From Pseudomonadales bacterium (GTDB lineage: Bacteria > Pseudomonadota > Gammaproteobacteria > Pseudomonadales > Azotimanducaceae), in assembly GCA_023300545.1 (NCBI GenBank), contig JALZVT010000100.1:1-44792 (forward strand): DNA of 44,792 bases. Reading direction: 5' to 3'. Position 1 is the first letter of the stretch. Every line of letters begins with the position of its first letter. The position numbers were made by a program, and so were the translations under genes. This document shows, piece by piece, positions 15,935 through 24,889 of this stretch. The notes beneath the pieces were generated by a model. That model ran no database searches and was not told where the DNA came from. It saw only the letters and a list, made by a program, of their open reading frames with translations.

Positions 15935-17770
15935 ATGTCTGAACAATCACTTGAACCCGAACGAGAGTCGTCGCGCAATCTGGGCAGCCTGAAGCCTGCG
16001 ATTGCGTACCTTGCGCCTTACAAGCTGCAAATTGTGGCCGCTACTATCGCGCTGATCGTGACGGCCAGCATCACGCTGTCGGTGGGACAAGGGCTGCGAG
16101 TCATCATCGACTCTGGCTTTGGCTCCGAAGATCCTGAATTGCTGAGTTCCAGTTTATTGCTGTTTGGGGCCTTAGTATTGGGGCTCACGGCCGGCACCTT
16201 CGCGCGCTTCTATTTTGTGTCATGGATTGGTGAGCGAGTCAGCGCCGATTTGCGCAATGCGGTCTATTCGCACCTCATTGATTTGCACCCTGGCTTTTTT
16301 GAAACCAATCAGCCCACCGAAATTCAGTCCCGGATAACCACTGACACTACCTTGCTGCAAAACGTGATCGGCTCGTCGGTGTCGATTGCGTTGCGCAACG
16401 TGCTGATGTTTTTTGGTGGCGTTGTGTTGCTGCTGTACACCAACCCCAAGCTGACCGCGATTGTGTTGGGCAGCATTCCATTGGTGATTGTGCCGATTAT
16501 ATTGTTTGGTCGGCGGGTTCGCTCGCTGTCGCGGTCGTCCCAGGACACCTTGGCTGACGTGGGCAGCTACGCAGGTGAGTCGCTGCGCAATATCAAAGTT
16601 GTGCAGGCCTACAATCATCAGGGCGCAGACATTGCTGAGTTTGATCAGCGAGTCGAAAGCGCGTTTCAGGTTGCTGTTCGACGGATTCGCCAGCGCGCGG
16701 TTTTGATTGCCATGGTCATGCTGCTGATCATGGGTGCTATTGGTGCGATGTTGTGGGTTGGCGGCCAGGACGTATTGCAGGGGCGCACCACCGCTGGTGA
16801 GCTCGCCGCATTTGTTTTCTATGCCCTTATTGTGGTCGGCTCTGTGGGTGCTATTAGTGAGGTTTGGACAGATCTGCAGCGCGCAGCTGGTGCAACAGAA
16901 CGCTTAATGGAGTTGCTTGCCGCACCCAACGAGTTGCCTGATCCAGAAATGCCTGTGGGGCTTACGAACCCCGAAGGTGCCATTGCGTTCGACAACGTGG
17001 GTTACGTCTACCCAACCCGGCCGACCGTGCGCGTGTTGAATAACGTTTCTTTTAAAGTGGAACCCGGAGAAATGGTTGCTCTGGTTGGCCCTTCGGGCGC
17101 TGGTAAAAGCACCCTGTTTGATCTGGTGTTGCGATTCTATGACCCGATCGATGGCGCCGTGTCACTCGATGGACACGATCTGCGCGATTTATCGCGTGCG
17201 GAGTTACGCGATCGCATTGCGCTTGTGCCCCAGGATGCGGCCTTGCTGGCCGGCAGCATTCGCGAACTGGTTGGCTATGGCGAACACATCAGCGACGTGG
17301 ATGATGGCCAGGTTAAGGCTGCGCTGGCCAAGGCCAATGCGCTAACCTTTGTTGAAGCACTGCCCGATGGTCTGGCGACAGTACTTGGCGAAGGCGGGGT
17401 GGGCCTGTCCGGTGGTCAGCGGCAAAGACTGGCCATTGCCCGTGCGCTCTACAGCAATCCACGGGTTCTGTTGCTCGATGAGGCCACCAGCGCGCTTGAT
17501 GCCGAGAGCGAATCGCAAATTCGCGATGCGCTGCTAAGCATTCGCGGCGACGTGACTGTGATTGCCATCGCTCACCGCCTGTCGACCGTCACCGGTGCTA
17601 ACCGCATTGTGGTGCTCGATGGTGGCGAAGTGTCTGCGGTTGGTCCCCACGCGGAACTGCTTAGAACCAGCTCGCTGTATGCCCGCTACGCCAAGGTTCA
17701 GCTTGAGGCGTCGTTTGAGCCTGATTCCGATTCTGATTCTGGCTCAGAGTCGGTGAAGAGCGCCAGCTGA
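15935..17770 (+). CDS. ABC exporter, fused permease and ATPase (MsbA-like)
   Basis: Half-transporter of 611 residues that dimerises in the inner membrane. The N-terminal domain (about 20-315) has six hydrophobic segments and the ETNQPTEIQSRITTDTTLLQ coupling-region motif. The ATPase domain has Walker A GPSGAGKST (about 385), Q-loop VPQD, signature LSGGQRQR (about 491), Walker B VLLLDEATSALD (about 508) and H-loop AIAHRLS (about 545). Substrates of this type include lipid A, lipids, peptides and drugs; none is specified here. The last 15 residues are an Asp/Ser repeat (DSDSDSGSES) encoded by hexamers GATTCC/GATTCT. This tail overlaps the 3' end of dinB on the other strand by 73 bp. Confidence 0.9.
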   Translation: MSEQSLEPERESSRNLGSLKPAIAYLAPYKLQIVAATIALIVTASITLSVGQGLRVIIDSGFGSEDPELLSSSLLLFGALVLGLTAGTFARFYFVSWIGERVSADLRNAVYSHLIDLHPGFFETNQPTEIQSRITTDTTLLQNVIGSSVSIALRNVLMFFGGVVLLLYTNPKLTAIVLGSIPLVIVPIILFGRRVRSLSRSSQDTLADVGSYAGESLRNIKVVQAYNHQGADIAEFDQRVESAFQVAVRRIRQRAVLIAMVMLLIMGAIGAMLWVGGQDVLQGRTTAGELAAFVFYALIVVGSVGAISEVWTDLQRAAGATERLMELLAAPNELPDPEMPVGLTNPEGAIAFDNVGYVYPTRPTVRVLNNVSFKVEPGEMVALVGPSGAGKSTLFDLVLRFYDPIDGAVSLDGHDLRDLSRAELRDRIALVPQDAALLAGSIRELVGYGEHISDVDDGQVKAALAKANALTFVEALPDGLATVLGEGGVGLSGGQRQRLAIARALYSNPRVLLLDEATSALDAESESQIRDALLSIRGDVTVIAIAHRLSTVTGANRIVVLDGGEVSAVGPHAELLRTSSLYARYAKVQLEASFEPDSDSDSGSESVKSAS

Positions 17771-18915
17771 CCGGCCGCGTCGGGGTGCGCCAGGCGCACG
17801 CCCAGCCCGAGTAAGCGTACGGGCTGTCCGCCGCGCTGCCAGCCCGAATGAATCAAGCCTTCGAAGTCGGCGAGCGTGCACTTGTTGCCCATGTTCGACA
17901 CGGTTGTGGTCGTGAAATCACTGAAGCGAACTTTCACAAAACACTGGTCGATTCGCGCACGCGCGTTGTTTGCGTCTATGCGGCCCTGCAGGTCTTCAAA
18001 TAGCACTTTGGCGGAGTGGATGCAGGTGGCAAGGTCGGGCAGATCTTTTTCATAGGTGCGCTCCACGCTCACAGATTTGCGTATGCGGTGTGGTCGTACG
18101 GGACGGTTGTCTATGCCGCGGGACAACTCGTACAGTCGCAGTCCAAATTTGCCATAGGAGCGGGTGAGATCATTGAGCGACTGCGCTCGCAGATCAGTAC
18201 AGGTTCGAAGGCCTGCCTTGTGCATGCGTGCGGCCGTGACTGAGCCCACGCCAAACAGCTTTTCAACCGGCAACTGCGCCACAAAGCCGTCCACTTCGTC
18301 GGGAGTAACGGTGAACTGGCCATCTGGTTTTTTCCAGTCGCTGGCTATTTTGGCAATGAACTTATTGGGCGCGATGCCGGCCGAAATCGTGATGTGCAGT
18401 TCTTCGCGAACCGCGCGGCGGATAGCCTGGGCCATTAGCGTGGCACTGCCGTTGTGCTGCAGACACTCGCTGACATCGAGAAAAGCTTCGTCCAATGACA
18501 GCGGCTCGATTAAATCGGTGTAGCGCGAGAAGATTTCACTGATCTGACGCGATACTTCCTTATATTTGGCCATGTTGCCGCGCACGATCACCAGATTGGG
18601 GCACAGCCGTACGGCCCGGCTCATGGGCATAGCGCTATGTACGCCATAGCGCCGGGCCATGTAGTTGCAGGTGGCGACCACGCCGCGTTTGTCGGGGGAG
18701 CCGCCAACGGCGACAGGCAGGTCTTTCAGGCTCGGGTCATCGCGCATCTCAACCGATGCGAAAAAGCTGTCGCAGTCGGCATGGATGATCTTCCGGCCGG
18801 CGCCAAGGTCAGGCGGATCGGGATCAGGCTGTTTGTCTGAGGGTGGGTTTACGTCGATAACACAGTCTCGATAACAGGTGTTTGATTCGGTGGGTTGCCG
18901 TTGGCTGCGTGCCAC
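17698..18915 (-). CDS. dinB: DNA polymerase IV (Y family)
   Basis: Error-prone translesion polymerase, typical DinB size (about 405 residues from the chosen start). Visible: KIIHADCDSFFASVE with the first metal aspartate and the Phe-Phe steric-gate pair; GVVATCNYMARRYGV; SLDEAFLDVS with the second catalytic Asp-Glu pair; the helix-hairpin-helix region LFGVGSVTAARMHKAGL; and the little-finger domain with SVERTYEKDL. The start is uncertain: no ATG precedes the active site except one at 18957 that overlaps the start of the divergent racemase gene; a GTG at 18915 is chosen. The C-terminus ends in a Glu/Ser repeat that overlaps the ABC exporter tail on the opposite strand. No LexA box was confirmed. 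Confidence 0.9.
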   Translation of the reverse strand: MARSQRQPTESNTCYRDCVIDVNPPSDKQPDPDPPDLGAGRKIIHADCDSFFASVEMRDDPSLKDLPVAVGGSPDKRGVVATCNYMARRYGVHSAMPMSRAVRLCPNLVIVRGNMAKYKEVSRQISEIFSRYTDLIEPLSLDEAFLDVSECLQHNGSATLMAQAIRRAVREELHITISAGIAPNKFIAKIASDWKKPDGQFTVTPDEVDGFVAQLPVEKLFGVGSVTAARMHKAGLRTCTDLRAQSLNDLTRSYGKFGLRLYELSRGIDNRPVRPHRIRKSVSVERTYEKDLPDLATCIHSAKVLFEDLQGRIDANNARARIDQCFVKVRFSDFTTTTVSNMGNKCTLADFEGLIHSGWQRGGQPVRLLGLGVRLAHPDAAGQLALFTDSEPESESESGSNDASS

Positions 18916-18955
18916 GCATAATAACCGCAACTGTTTAATGAAAGGGGAGAACGCC

Positions 18956-20089
18956 ATGGGACCGTTGGCAGGAATACGAATTATTGAATTGGCCGGTATT
19001 GGACCAGGGCCATTCTGCGGAATGATGCTGTCTGATATGGGCGCTGAGGTGATCCGCATCGACCGGTACACCGACAATCCACAGCCCTCGAAAGACGTGC
19101 TGAATCGCAACCGTCACTCTATTGCGGTCGATTTGAAGCAGCCTGAAGGGATAGAAACGGTACTCAAGCTCATTGAAAGCGCTGATGGTCTGTTCGAGGG
19201 CTTTCGTCCAGGCGTCACCGAGCGTCTTGGGCTTGGACCCGACGTTTGCATGGCGCGTAACAAGAAGCTGGTTTACGGCCGCATGACGGGCTGGGGGCAA
19301 GATGGGCCAATGGCCAACGCTGCCGGCCATGACATTAATTACATCGCGCTATCTGGCGCGCTCTACTCGGTGGGTCGCGAGGGCGAACGGCCAGTGCCAC
19401 CACTCAATCTGGTGGGCGATTTTGGTGGCGGTGGCATGTTGCTGGCCTACGGCATGGTGTGTGCGTTACTGGAGTCTTCGCGATCGGGTGAAGGTCAGGT
19501 TATAGATGCGGCGATGATCGATGGCGCTTCGTCGCTGATGTCGATGTTCTTCAGCATGTCGGCCATGGGTCAGTTCACCGACAAGCGCGGCACCAATCTG
19601 CTGGATGGTGGCGCGCCGTTTTATGACACCTACGAAACCGGCGACGGCAAGTACGTAAGCCTCGGTTCGATTGAGCCGCAGTTTTACGCATTGCTAAAAG
19701 AGAAAGCAGGACTTGATGAGGCCACCTTTGGTGCGCAGCACTCGCGCGACCAGTGGGGCACTCAAAAAGAAAAACTGACCGCGATTATGAAAACCAAAAC
19801 CCGCGATGAGTGGTGCGAGATTATGGAAGGCAGCGACGTCTGCTTTGCGCCTGTGCTGTCAATCTGGGAAGCCCCAGAGCATCCACACGCTGTGCATCGC
19901 AACAGCTACATAGAAGTGGATGGCGTTACTCAGCCCGCACCCTCGCCCCGGTTTTCTCGCACCAAGGCCGAAGTTCGGCACGGACCACGTATGGCTGGCC
20001 AAGATTCACTGGCGGTTTTGCAGGGTGCTGGCTTTTCAGCGGATGAAATCGCTGCGTTGCAGGCCAGTAAGGTGATCCCAGCGGCATGA
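18956..20089 (+). CDS. Alpha-methylacyl-CoA racemase (CaiB/BaiF family)
   Basis: Class III CoA-transferase fold, 377 residues, of the racemase branch. It begins PLAGIRIIELAGIGPGPFCGMMLSDMGAEVIRIDR, the standard family start. The racemase catalytic set is complete by position: H125 in AGHDINYIALSG, D155 in VGDFGGGGM and E240 in GSIEPQF, one residue below the numbering of the mycobacterial racemase. The enzyme interconverts (2R)- and (2S)-methylacyl-CoA so that branched acyl chains can enter beta-oxidation. The ATG at 18956 has a strong AAGGGGAGA site. It overlaps the propionyl-CoA synthetase gene by 4 bp, which suggests a joint role in branched-chain acyl or propionate metabolism. Confidence 0.9.
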   Translation: MGPLAGIRIIELAGIGPGPFCGMMLSDMGAEVIRIDRYTDNPQPSKDVLNRNRHSIAVDLKQPEGIETVLKLIESADGLFEGFRPGVTERLGLGPDVCMARNKKLVYGRMTGWGQDGPMANAAGHDINYIALSGALYSVGREGERPVPPLNLVGDFGGGGMLLAYGMVCALLESSRSGEGQVIDAAMIDGASSLMSMFFSMSAMGQFTDKRGTNLLDGGAPFYDTYETGDGKYVSLGSIEPQFYALLKEKAGLDEATFGAQHSRDQWGTQKEKLTAIMKTKTRDEWCEIMEGSDVCFAPVLSIWEAPEHPHAVHRNSYIEVDGVTQPAPSPRFSRTKAEVRHGPRMAGQDSLAVLQGAGFSADEIAALQASKVIPAA

Positions 20090-22002
20090 GTGAAGGCACC
20101 CAAGTCCCGACTTCTGAGCTGCTTGAGCAATACCAGGCGGTAAGCGCTCGAGCAGCTGCCGAACCTGAGGCGTTTTGGCGCGAGCAGGCCGAACGCATCG
20201 ACTGGTTTGAGTTTCCTCAAACCATTCTGAGCAAAGACGCCAACGGGGCTGACCGTTGGTACGCCGGCGGCAAGCTAAACACTGCATGGCTTGCTCTTGA
20301 CCGGCACGTTGAGGCCGGTCGAGGTGATGAGGTGGCGTTGATCTATGATTCGCCGGCGACCGATACCTATACCAAATACAGCTACGCTGAACTCACGGAA
20401 TGGGTGGCGAAGGCGGCCGGCGCGCTGACGGCGCTCGGGGTGGGTAAAGGTGATCGGGTAATTATTTATATGCCAATGGTGCCCGAGACCGCGGTGGCGA
20501 TGCTCGCGTGCGCTCGCATTGGCGCGGTGCATTCGGTGGTGTTTGGGGGCTTTGCAGCGCCTGAACTTGCGGTGCGCATCGACGACGCCACGCCAAAAGT
20601 TGTGCTGTCGGCAAGCTGCGGAATCGAGTTCGACAAGGTTATCGAATACAAGCCATTGCTCGACCGCGCGGTGGAATTGGCGAAACACAAGGTTGAGCAC
20701 TGCGTAGTTTTGCAACGCATGCAGTCTGAGGCGTCGCTGGTTGCAGGGCGAGATATTGACTGGCTCGACTTTGAGGCGATGGGTGAGCCGGTGGGTTGCA
20801 CCACAATGGATGCAACCGACCCGCTGTATATTCTTTATACCTCCGGCACCACGGGCAAACCCAAAGGCGTGCTGCGTGACAATGGTGGCCATGCGGTGGC
20901 GCTGGCGTACAGCATGGACGTGGTTTACGGCGTTGATCAGGGCGAAACCTTTTGGGCGGCCTCTGATGTGGGCTGGGTGGTTGGCCACAGCTTTATTGTT
21001 TACGGCCCTTTGATCGCGGGCTGCGCGAGCGTGCTGTTTGAAGGCAAACCCGTGCGCACGCCCGATGCAGGTACGTTTTGGCGCGTCATTGAGAGCTATC
21101 AAGTGCGCGCCTTCTTTGTTGCGCCCACGGCGTTTCGGGCGGTGAAAAAAGAAGATCCTGAAGGTGCACTCCTAAAAAATTACGACATCAGCTGTTTACG
21201 TACGCTGTTTGTTGCGGGCGAACGGCTTGATCCACCCACCTATTACTGGTTAGACGACGTGCTGCACTGTCCGGTGATTGATCATTGGTGGCAAACCGAA
21301 ACCGGTTGGCCGATTTGTTCAAACCTGGCGCGCATGGGGTTGTTACCGATCAAGCCAGGTTCTCTTGCGTTGCCTATTCCTGGGTATGACCTGCGAATTT
21401 TTGATGAAGATGGCAATGAACTGTCCGCCGGTGAGGAAGGCAATGTGGTGCTGAAAGCGCCGCTGCCGCCGGGGGCGCTGCCCACGGTTTGGGAAGACCA
21501 TGCGCGCTACGTAAGCGCGTACTGGGAACGCTACCCCGGCTATTACCTGACGGGTGATGGTGGTTATGTGGATGAGGAAGGTTATGTCTATGTGATGGGT
21601 CGCGTTGACGACGTGATAAACGTGGCCGGCCACAGGCTTTCCACGGGCCAGATGGAAGAGGTGGTGGCGGCCAATGCAGCCGTTGCCGAATGCGCTGTGG
21701 TTGGGATCAAAGACGCTGACAAAGGCCAGGTTCCGCTTGGTTTGGTGGTGCTAAAAGACGGCGTGAACATCACTGTTGATGAGCTGAAAGCCGAACTGGT
21801 AGCGGCGATTCGAGCCCAGGTCGGTGCGTTTGCAAACTTTCGGGAGTTGCTGCGGGTAGAGCGTCTGCCAAAAACCCGCTCTGGCAAAATTTTGCGTCAG
21901 ACCATTCGCAAGATGGCGGATGGCGACTCCTATGAGGTGCCTTCCACAATTGATGATCCGGCCATTATCGATGAAATACGGGAGGGGCTCGCTACCCGCT
22001 AG
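20086..22002 (+). CDS. prpE: Propionyl-CoA synthetase (acyl-CoA synthetase)
   Basis: AMP-forming acyl-CoA synthetase of 638 residues, the PrpE length. It activates propionate (or acetate) with ATP and CoA. The N-terminal ACAS domain carries PEAFWREQAERIDWF; the adenylation P-loop is YTSGTTGKPKGV (about 250-261); SDVGWVVGHSF and WWQTETGWP follow; the C-terminal hinge has GRVDDVINVAGHRLS; the regulatory lysine is in PKTRSGKILR (about residue 600) and is the usual acetylation site. The N-terminus and the conserved blocks are closer to PrpE than to Acs. Translationally coupled to the racemase gene (ATGA overlap). Confidence 0.85.
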   Translation: MSEGTQVPTSELLEQYQAVSARAAAEPEAFWREQAERIDWFEFPQTILSKDANGADRWYAGGKLNTAWLALDRHVEAGRGDEVALIYDSPATDTYTKYSYAELTEWVAKAAGALTALGVGKGDRVIIYMPMVPETAVAMLACARIGAVHSVVFGGFAAPELAVRIDDATPKVVLSASCGIEFDKVIEYKPLLDRAVELAKHKVEHCVVLQRMQSEASLVAGRDIDWLDFEAMGEPVGCTTMDATDPLYILYTSGTTGKPKGVLRDNGGHAVALAYSMDVVYGVDQGETFWAASDVGWVVGHSFIVYGPLIAGCASVLFEGKPVRTPDAGTFWRVIESYQVRAFFVAPTAFRAVKKEDPEGALLKNYDISCLRTLFVAGERLDPPTYYWLDDVLHCPVIDHWWQTETGWPICSNLARMGLLPIKPGSLALPIPGYDLRIFDEDGNELSAGEEGNVVLKAPLPPGALPTVWEDHARYVSAYWERYPGYYLTGDGGYVDEEGYVYVMGRVDDVINVAGHRLSTGQMEEVVAANAAVAECAVVGIKDADKGQVPLGLVVLKDGVNITVDELKAELVAAIRAQVGAFANFRELLRVERLPKTRSGKILRQTIRKMADGDSYEVPSTIDDPAIIDEIREGLATR

Positions 22003-22024
22003 CGGCCCGTACTATCATTACGCC

Positions 22025-22369
22025 ATGATTATTGTGCACGGCACCATCCCGTTAAAGTCTGACTCTCGTAAGCAGGCGCTCGATCTTGCCCGGCAAATGG
22101 CCGAGGCAAGCACGTCCGAGCCCGGCTGTATCTCGTATGATTTTTACCTAGGCCTGTTGGATGAGAACGTGCTGATGCTGTTTCAGGAGTGGGAATCAAT
22201 GGAAGCCCTGCGGGATCACTTCCAGACCTCGCACATGGAAGAGTTTATGCGCGAGCTGCCTAACTACCTGGCGGGTGAAATTGTCACACGTCGATTTGCG
22301 GTGCAAAACGTTGATGTCGATGAAGCGGATGAGCAGGCGATGGCTGAGCCTCGTCCCATTGTTCACTGA
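22025..22369 (+). CDS. Antibiotic biosynthesis monooxygenase (ABM) domain protein
   Basis: Small (114 residues) dimeric alpha-beta barrel protein of the ABM superfamily. The pattern is clear: a first strand IIVHGTIPLK, a helix, then EPGCISYDFYLGLLDENVLMLFQEWESMEALRDHFQTSHMEEF in pieces typical of the family, with His at the end of the second helix. Members include quinol or haem-degrading monooxygenases and proteins of unknown activity. Start at 22025 is taken because earlier residues overlap prpE. It lies 22 bp after prpE and 7 bp before the GNAT gene, so it is part of the same transcript. Substrate unknown. Confidence 0.8.
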   Translation: MIIVHGTIPLKSDSRKQALDLARQMAEASTSEPGCISYDFYLGLLDENVLMLFQEWESMEALRDHFQTSHMEEFMRELPNYLAGEIVTRRFAVQNVDVDEADEQAMAEPRPIVH

Positions 22370-22376
22370 TGTCCCG

Positions 22377-22823
22377 ATGAAGGTTCGCACCGGCTCTATC
22401 ACAGAAATTTGGGCGCTATACAGCACACTGCCCGAATTTTCCGGTGAGCTGCTTGATGAGGCTGAGTTTGAGCGGGCGCTGTCGTTTGATACAGCTCTGT
22501 TGTTGGTGGCCGAGCGCGAGGGCGTCACTGTTGGCTTTAAGGTGGGCTTTGATCGCTATGGCGATGGCTCGTTTTACAGTTGGCTCGGCGGTGTTGTGCC
22601 CGCCGCACGCCGCACCGGCGTTGCAAAGGCGTTGCTTGATGAGCAGGAGCGGCTGGTAGCGGTTGCTGGCTTTGACCGTGTGTATGTAAAAACCCGCAAC
22701 CGCTTTGTCGCCATGCTGGCGATGCTGCTAAACAACGGGTACGGCATTGTAGGCGTGAACTTGCCCGACGACTTGCCGGTCGCCGACGGGCGTATCACGC
22801 TCACCAAGATTCTTCGGGGTTAG
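22377..22823 (+). CDS. GNAT family N-acetyltransferase
   Basis: A 148-residue acetyltransferase-like protein. The GNAT fold is supported by SWLGGVVPAARRTGVAKALLDEQERLV, in which VVPAARRTGVAKALL is motif A binding acetyl-CoA pyrophosphate, followed by VYVKTRNRFVAMLAMLLNNGYGIVG, the usual motif B with a NGY turn. The ATG at 22377 gives a compact domain. It is preceded by the ABM gene. Substrate cannot be read from sequence. Confidence 0.8.
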   Translation: MKVRTGSITEIWALYSTLPEFSGELLDEAEFERALSFDTALLLVAEREGVTVGFKVGFDRYGDGSFYSWLGGVVPAARRTGVAKALLDEQERLVAVAGFDRVYVKTRNRFVAMLAMLLNNGYGIVGVNLPDDLPVADGRITLTKILRG

Positions 22824-22850
22824 TGGCAAACGGGTTGGGTTGTCGTGAGG

Positions 22851-22878
22851 CAGGGGTCAGAATGAATTCTGACCCCTG
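22851..22878. repeat. 28-bp perfect palindrome, copy 1
   Basis: Two 13-bp arms CAGGGGTCAGAAT and ATTCTGACCCCTG separated by GA. It is in the gap between two converging genes, 4 bp from the stop of the WrbA-like gene. A second, slightly degenerate copy lies at 24126-24153. It resembles the dyads found beside REP-associated tyrosine transposases; it could also fold as a hairpin at the 3' ends of both transcripts. Confidence 0.85.
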
Positions 22879-22882
22879 TTCT

Positions 22883-23557
<675 letters not shown>

Positions 23558-23559
23558 TC

Positions 23560-24108
23560 ATGCAGTACCGTACCCGAAAAACTGGGCTGATTCGCACACT
23601 GTTCGTTGCGAGTTTATTGGCAAGTTTCACGCTAGTTAGCGCTTGTGAACAGGGTCCGACAACACTGGCGCCGACAATCACCGGCACCGAGGTCGACCTT
23701 GCGGGCCCGCAGTGGCTGGTGGTGAACTATTGGGCGGAATGGTGTGGCCCTTGTCGCCACGAGATACCGGAGCTGAACGAGCTTGATAAGCCGGTTGCAG
23801 GGCCAGCCAGCGATGTCGCTCAAGCGGCGGATTCTTCAGCTGTTGAGTCCCTTGCGGTGAGCGTGCTGGGTGTGAACTACGACGGGTTGGTTGATCAGAA
23901 GTTAGTCGACGTCAGTGAGCGCATGGGCATTACCTTTGCAGTGCTAGCAACGGATCCGCGCGAACGCTGGGGGCAGCCGTTGCCGAGCGTGTTGCCAAGC
24001 ACCTATTTGATCGCTCCCGGTGGGGAGTTTGTTGAAACGTTGCTTGGGCCTCAGACCCGAGTGGGGATTTTGTCGCGAATAGAGACGTTGGCGGCGGCGC
24101 GGGAATAG
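23560..24108 (+). CDS. Thioredoxin-like (TlpA-type) lipoprotein
   Basis: A 182-residue thioredoxin-fold protein, probably a periplasmic lipoprotein: a basic start and hydrophobic core precede a lipobox LVSAC with the cysteine at 29. The active site is WAEWCGPCRHEIP with C62 and C65. Family members reduce disulfides in the periplasm, for example in cytochrome c maturation. An insertion with Ser/Ala and acidic residues (about 77-95) lies between the first helix and the second strand. The C-terminal LPSTYLIAPGGEFVETLLG contains the cis-Pro loop. It diverges from the WrbA-like gene; both are bracketed by the two palindromes. Confidence 0.85.
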   Translation: MQYRTRKTGLIRTLFVASLLASFTLVSACEQGPTTLAPTITGTEVDLAGPQWLVVNYWAEWCGPCRHEIPELNELDKPVAGPASDVAQAADSSAVESLAVSVLGVNYDGLVDQKLVDVSERMGITFAVLATDPRERWGQPLPSVLPSTYLIAPGGEFVETLLGPQTRVGILSRIETLAAARE

Positions 24109-24125
24109 AGGTGCGGCACTAGAGG

Positions 24126-24153
24126 CAGGGGTCAGAATTAATTCTGCCCCCAG
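24126..24153. repeat. 28-bp palindrome, copy 2 (degenerate)
   Basis: The left arm CAGGGGTCAGAAT is identical to copy 1 at 22851; the right arm starts ATTCTG and then differs at two positions (A to C and T to A). The spacer is TA. Both copies are preceded by GAGG. It sits between the converging TlpA-like and transglycosylase genes, as copy 1 also lies between converging genes. Confidence 0.8.
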
Positions 24154-24190
24154 GGCGCACTGGTCCAATGCGCAGGCGGCGGCGCGGTAA

Positions 24191-24886
24191 CTAGCGGCGG
24201 CAGGCCTTCAATTGATATTCACTGCAGGTTTTTTGAATTTCCGGCTGATCTTCTGATTTGCGGTTCTGCCAGAAGCGACTCCAACGATCAAACACCAGCT
24301 CAGGGTATTTGAGCCGGCCTTTGCTGCCGTTGTAGCGGCCCAGCGCCTCCACTAAATCGCCTTTCGAACGTTCTATGTAGTGCGCGAGTATGGTTGTGCC
24401 GTAACGAATGTTGGTTTCGATGTCGGTGAGATTGTCTTGGTCACGGCCGAGTTCCTTGCGCCAGAACGGCATGATCTGCATTAGTCCTTGGGCGCCCACA
24501 TGTGAAATGGCGTACTGGTCAAAGTAGCTTTCGACGTGCATCAGGGCCAACACCATGTCGGGCTCAAGATTCTGCCGATGAGATTCTGCGTAGACATTCT
24601 GTAATATCGCTAGGCGGGTCGGTGCGTCTTTCACATAGCGCGCGAGGCGTGTGTCGTTGGCCAATAGCCACACCTGGGCGTCGAACGGGTCAGCCGCTTC
24701 GAGGCTGGCCGTGAGCGATTCGCCGAGCTTGCTCAGCAACTCAGGGTCTTGCGTGGACTTTTTTGCGGCCAGCGCACTCCCAGGCAGCGCGCAGCACAAC
24801 AATACAAAGGCGACAGATACGAGGGTCTGGGCCAACCTCGAGAGGGTGCGCTCCTCTAAAGCGTTGCGGTGGCGTGCGCCCGACAT
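24191..24886 (-). CDS. Lytic transglycosylase (SLT domain)
   Basis: Exported peptidoglycan lytic transglycosylase of 231 residues. A signal peptide covers about residues 1-41 (hydrophobic VSVAFVLLCCALPGSALA then AKKS). The SLT domain has the catalytic glutamate in LMHVESYFDQYAISHVGAQGLMQIMPFW (Glu at about 119) and the later LVEALGRYNGSKGRLKYPELV, typical of MltC/Slt-like enzymes. It cleaves the MurNAc-GlcNAc bond, making anhydro-muropeptides. The ATG at 24886 follows the proS stop by 3 bp; a TTG just before it is an alternative. No lipobox is evident, so soluble or membrane-anchored by uncleaved signal are both possible. Confidence 0.85.
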   Translation of the reverse strand: MSGARHRNALEERTLSRLAQTLVSVAFVLLCCALPGSALAAKKSTQDPELLSKLGESLTASLEAADPFDAQVWLLANDTRLARYVKDAPTRLAILQNVYAESHRQNLEPDMVLALMHVESYFDQYAISHVGAQGLMQIMPFWRKELGRDQDNLTDIETNIRYGTTILAHYIERSKGDLVEALGRYNGSKGRLKYPELVFDRWSRFWQNRKSEDQPEIQKTCSEYQLKACRR

Positions 24887-24889
24887 CAA

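Noticed and set aside
20275-21102. A 275-residue open frame opposite prpE
   Set aside because: It is antisense to a strong prpE frame, is rich in His/Arg typical of shadow frames and has no domain.
22369-22380. A tiny ATG-TCC-CGA-TGA frame between the ABM and GNAT genes as a leader peptide
   Set aside because: Three codons with no ribosome site; most likely chance.
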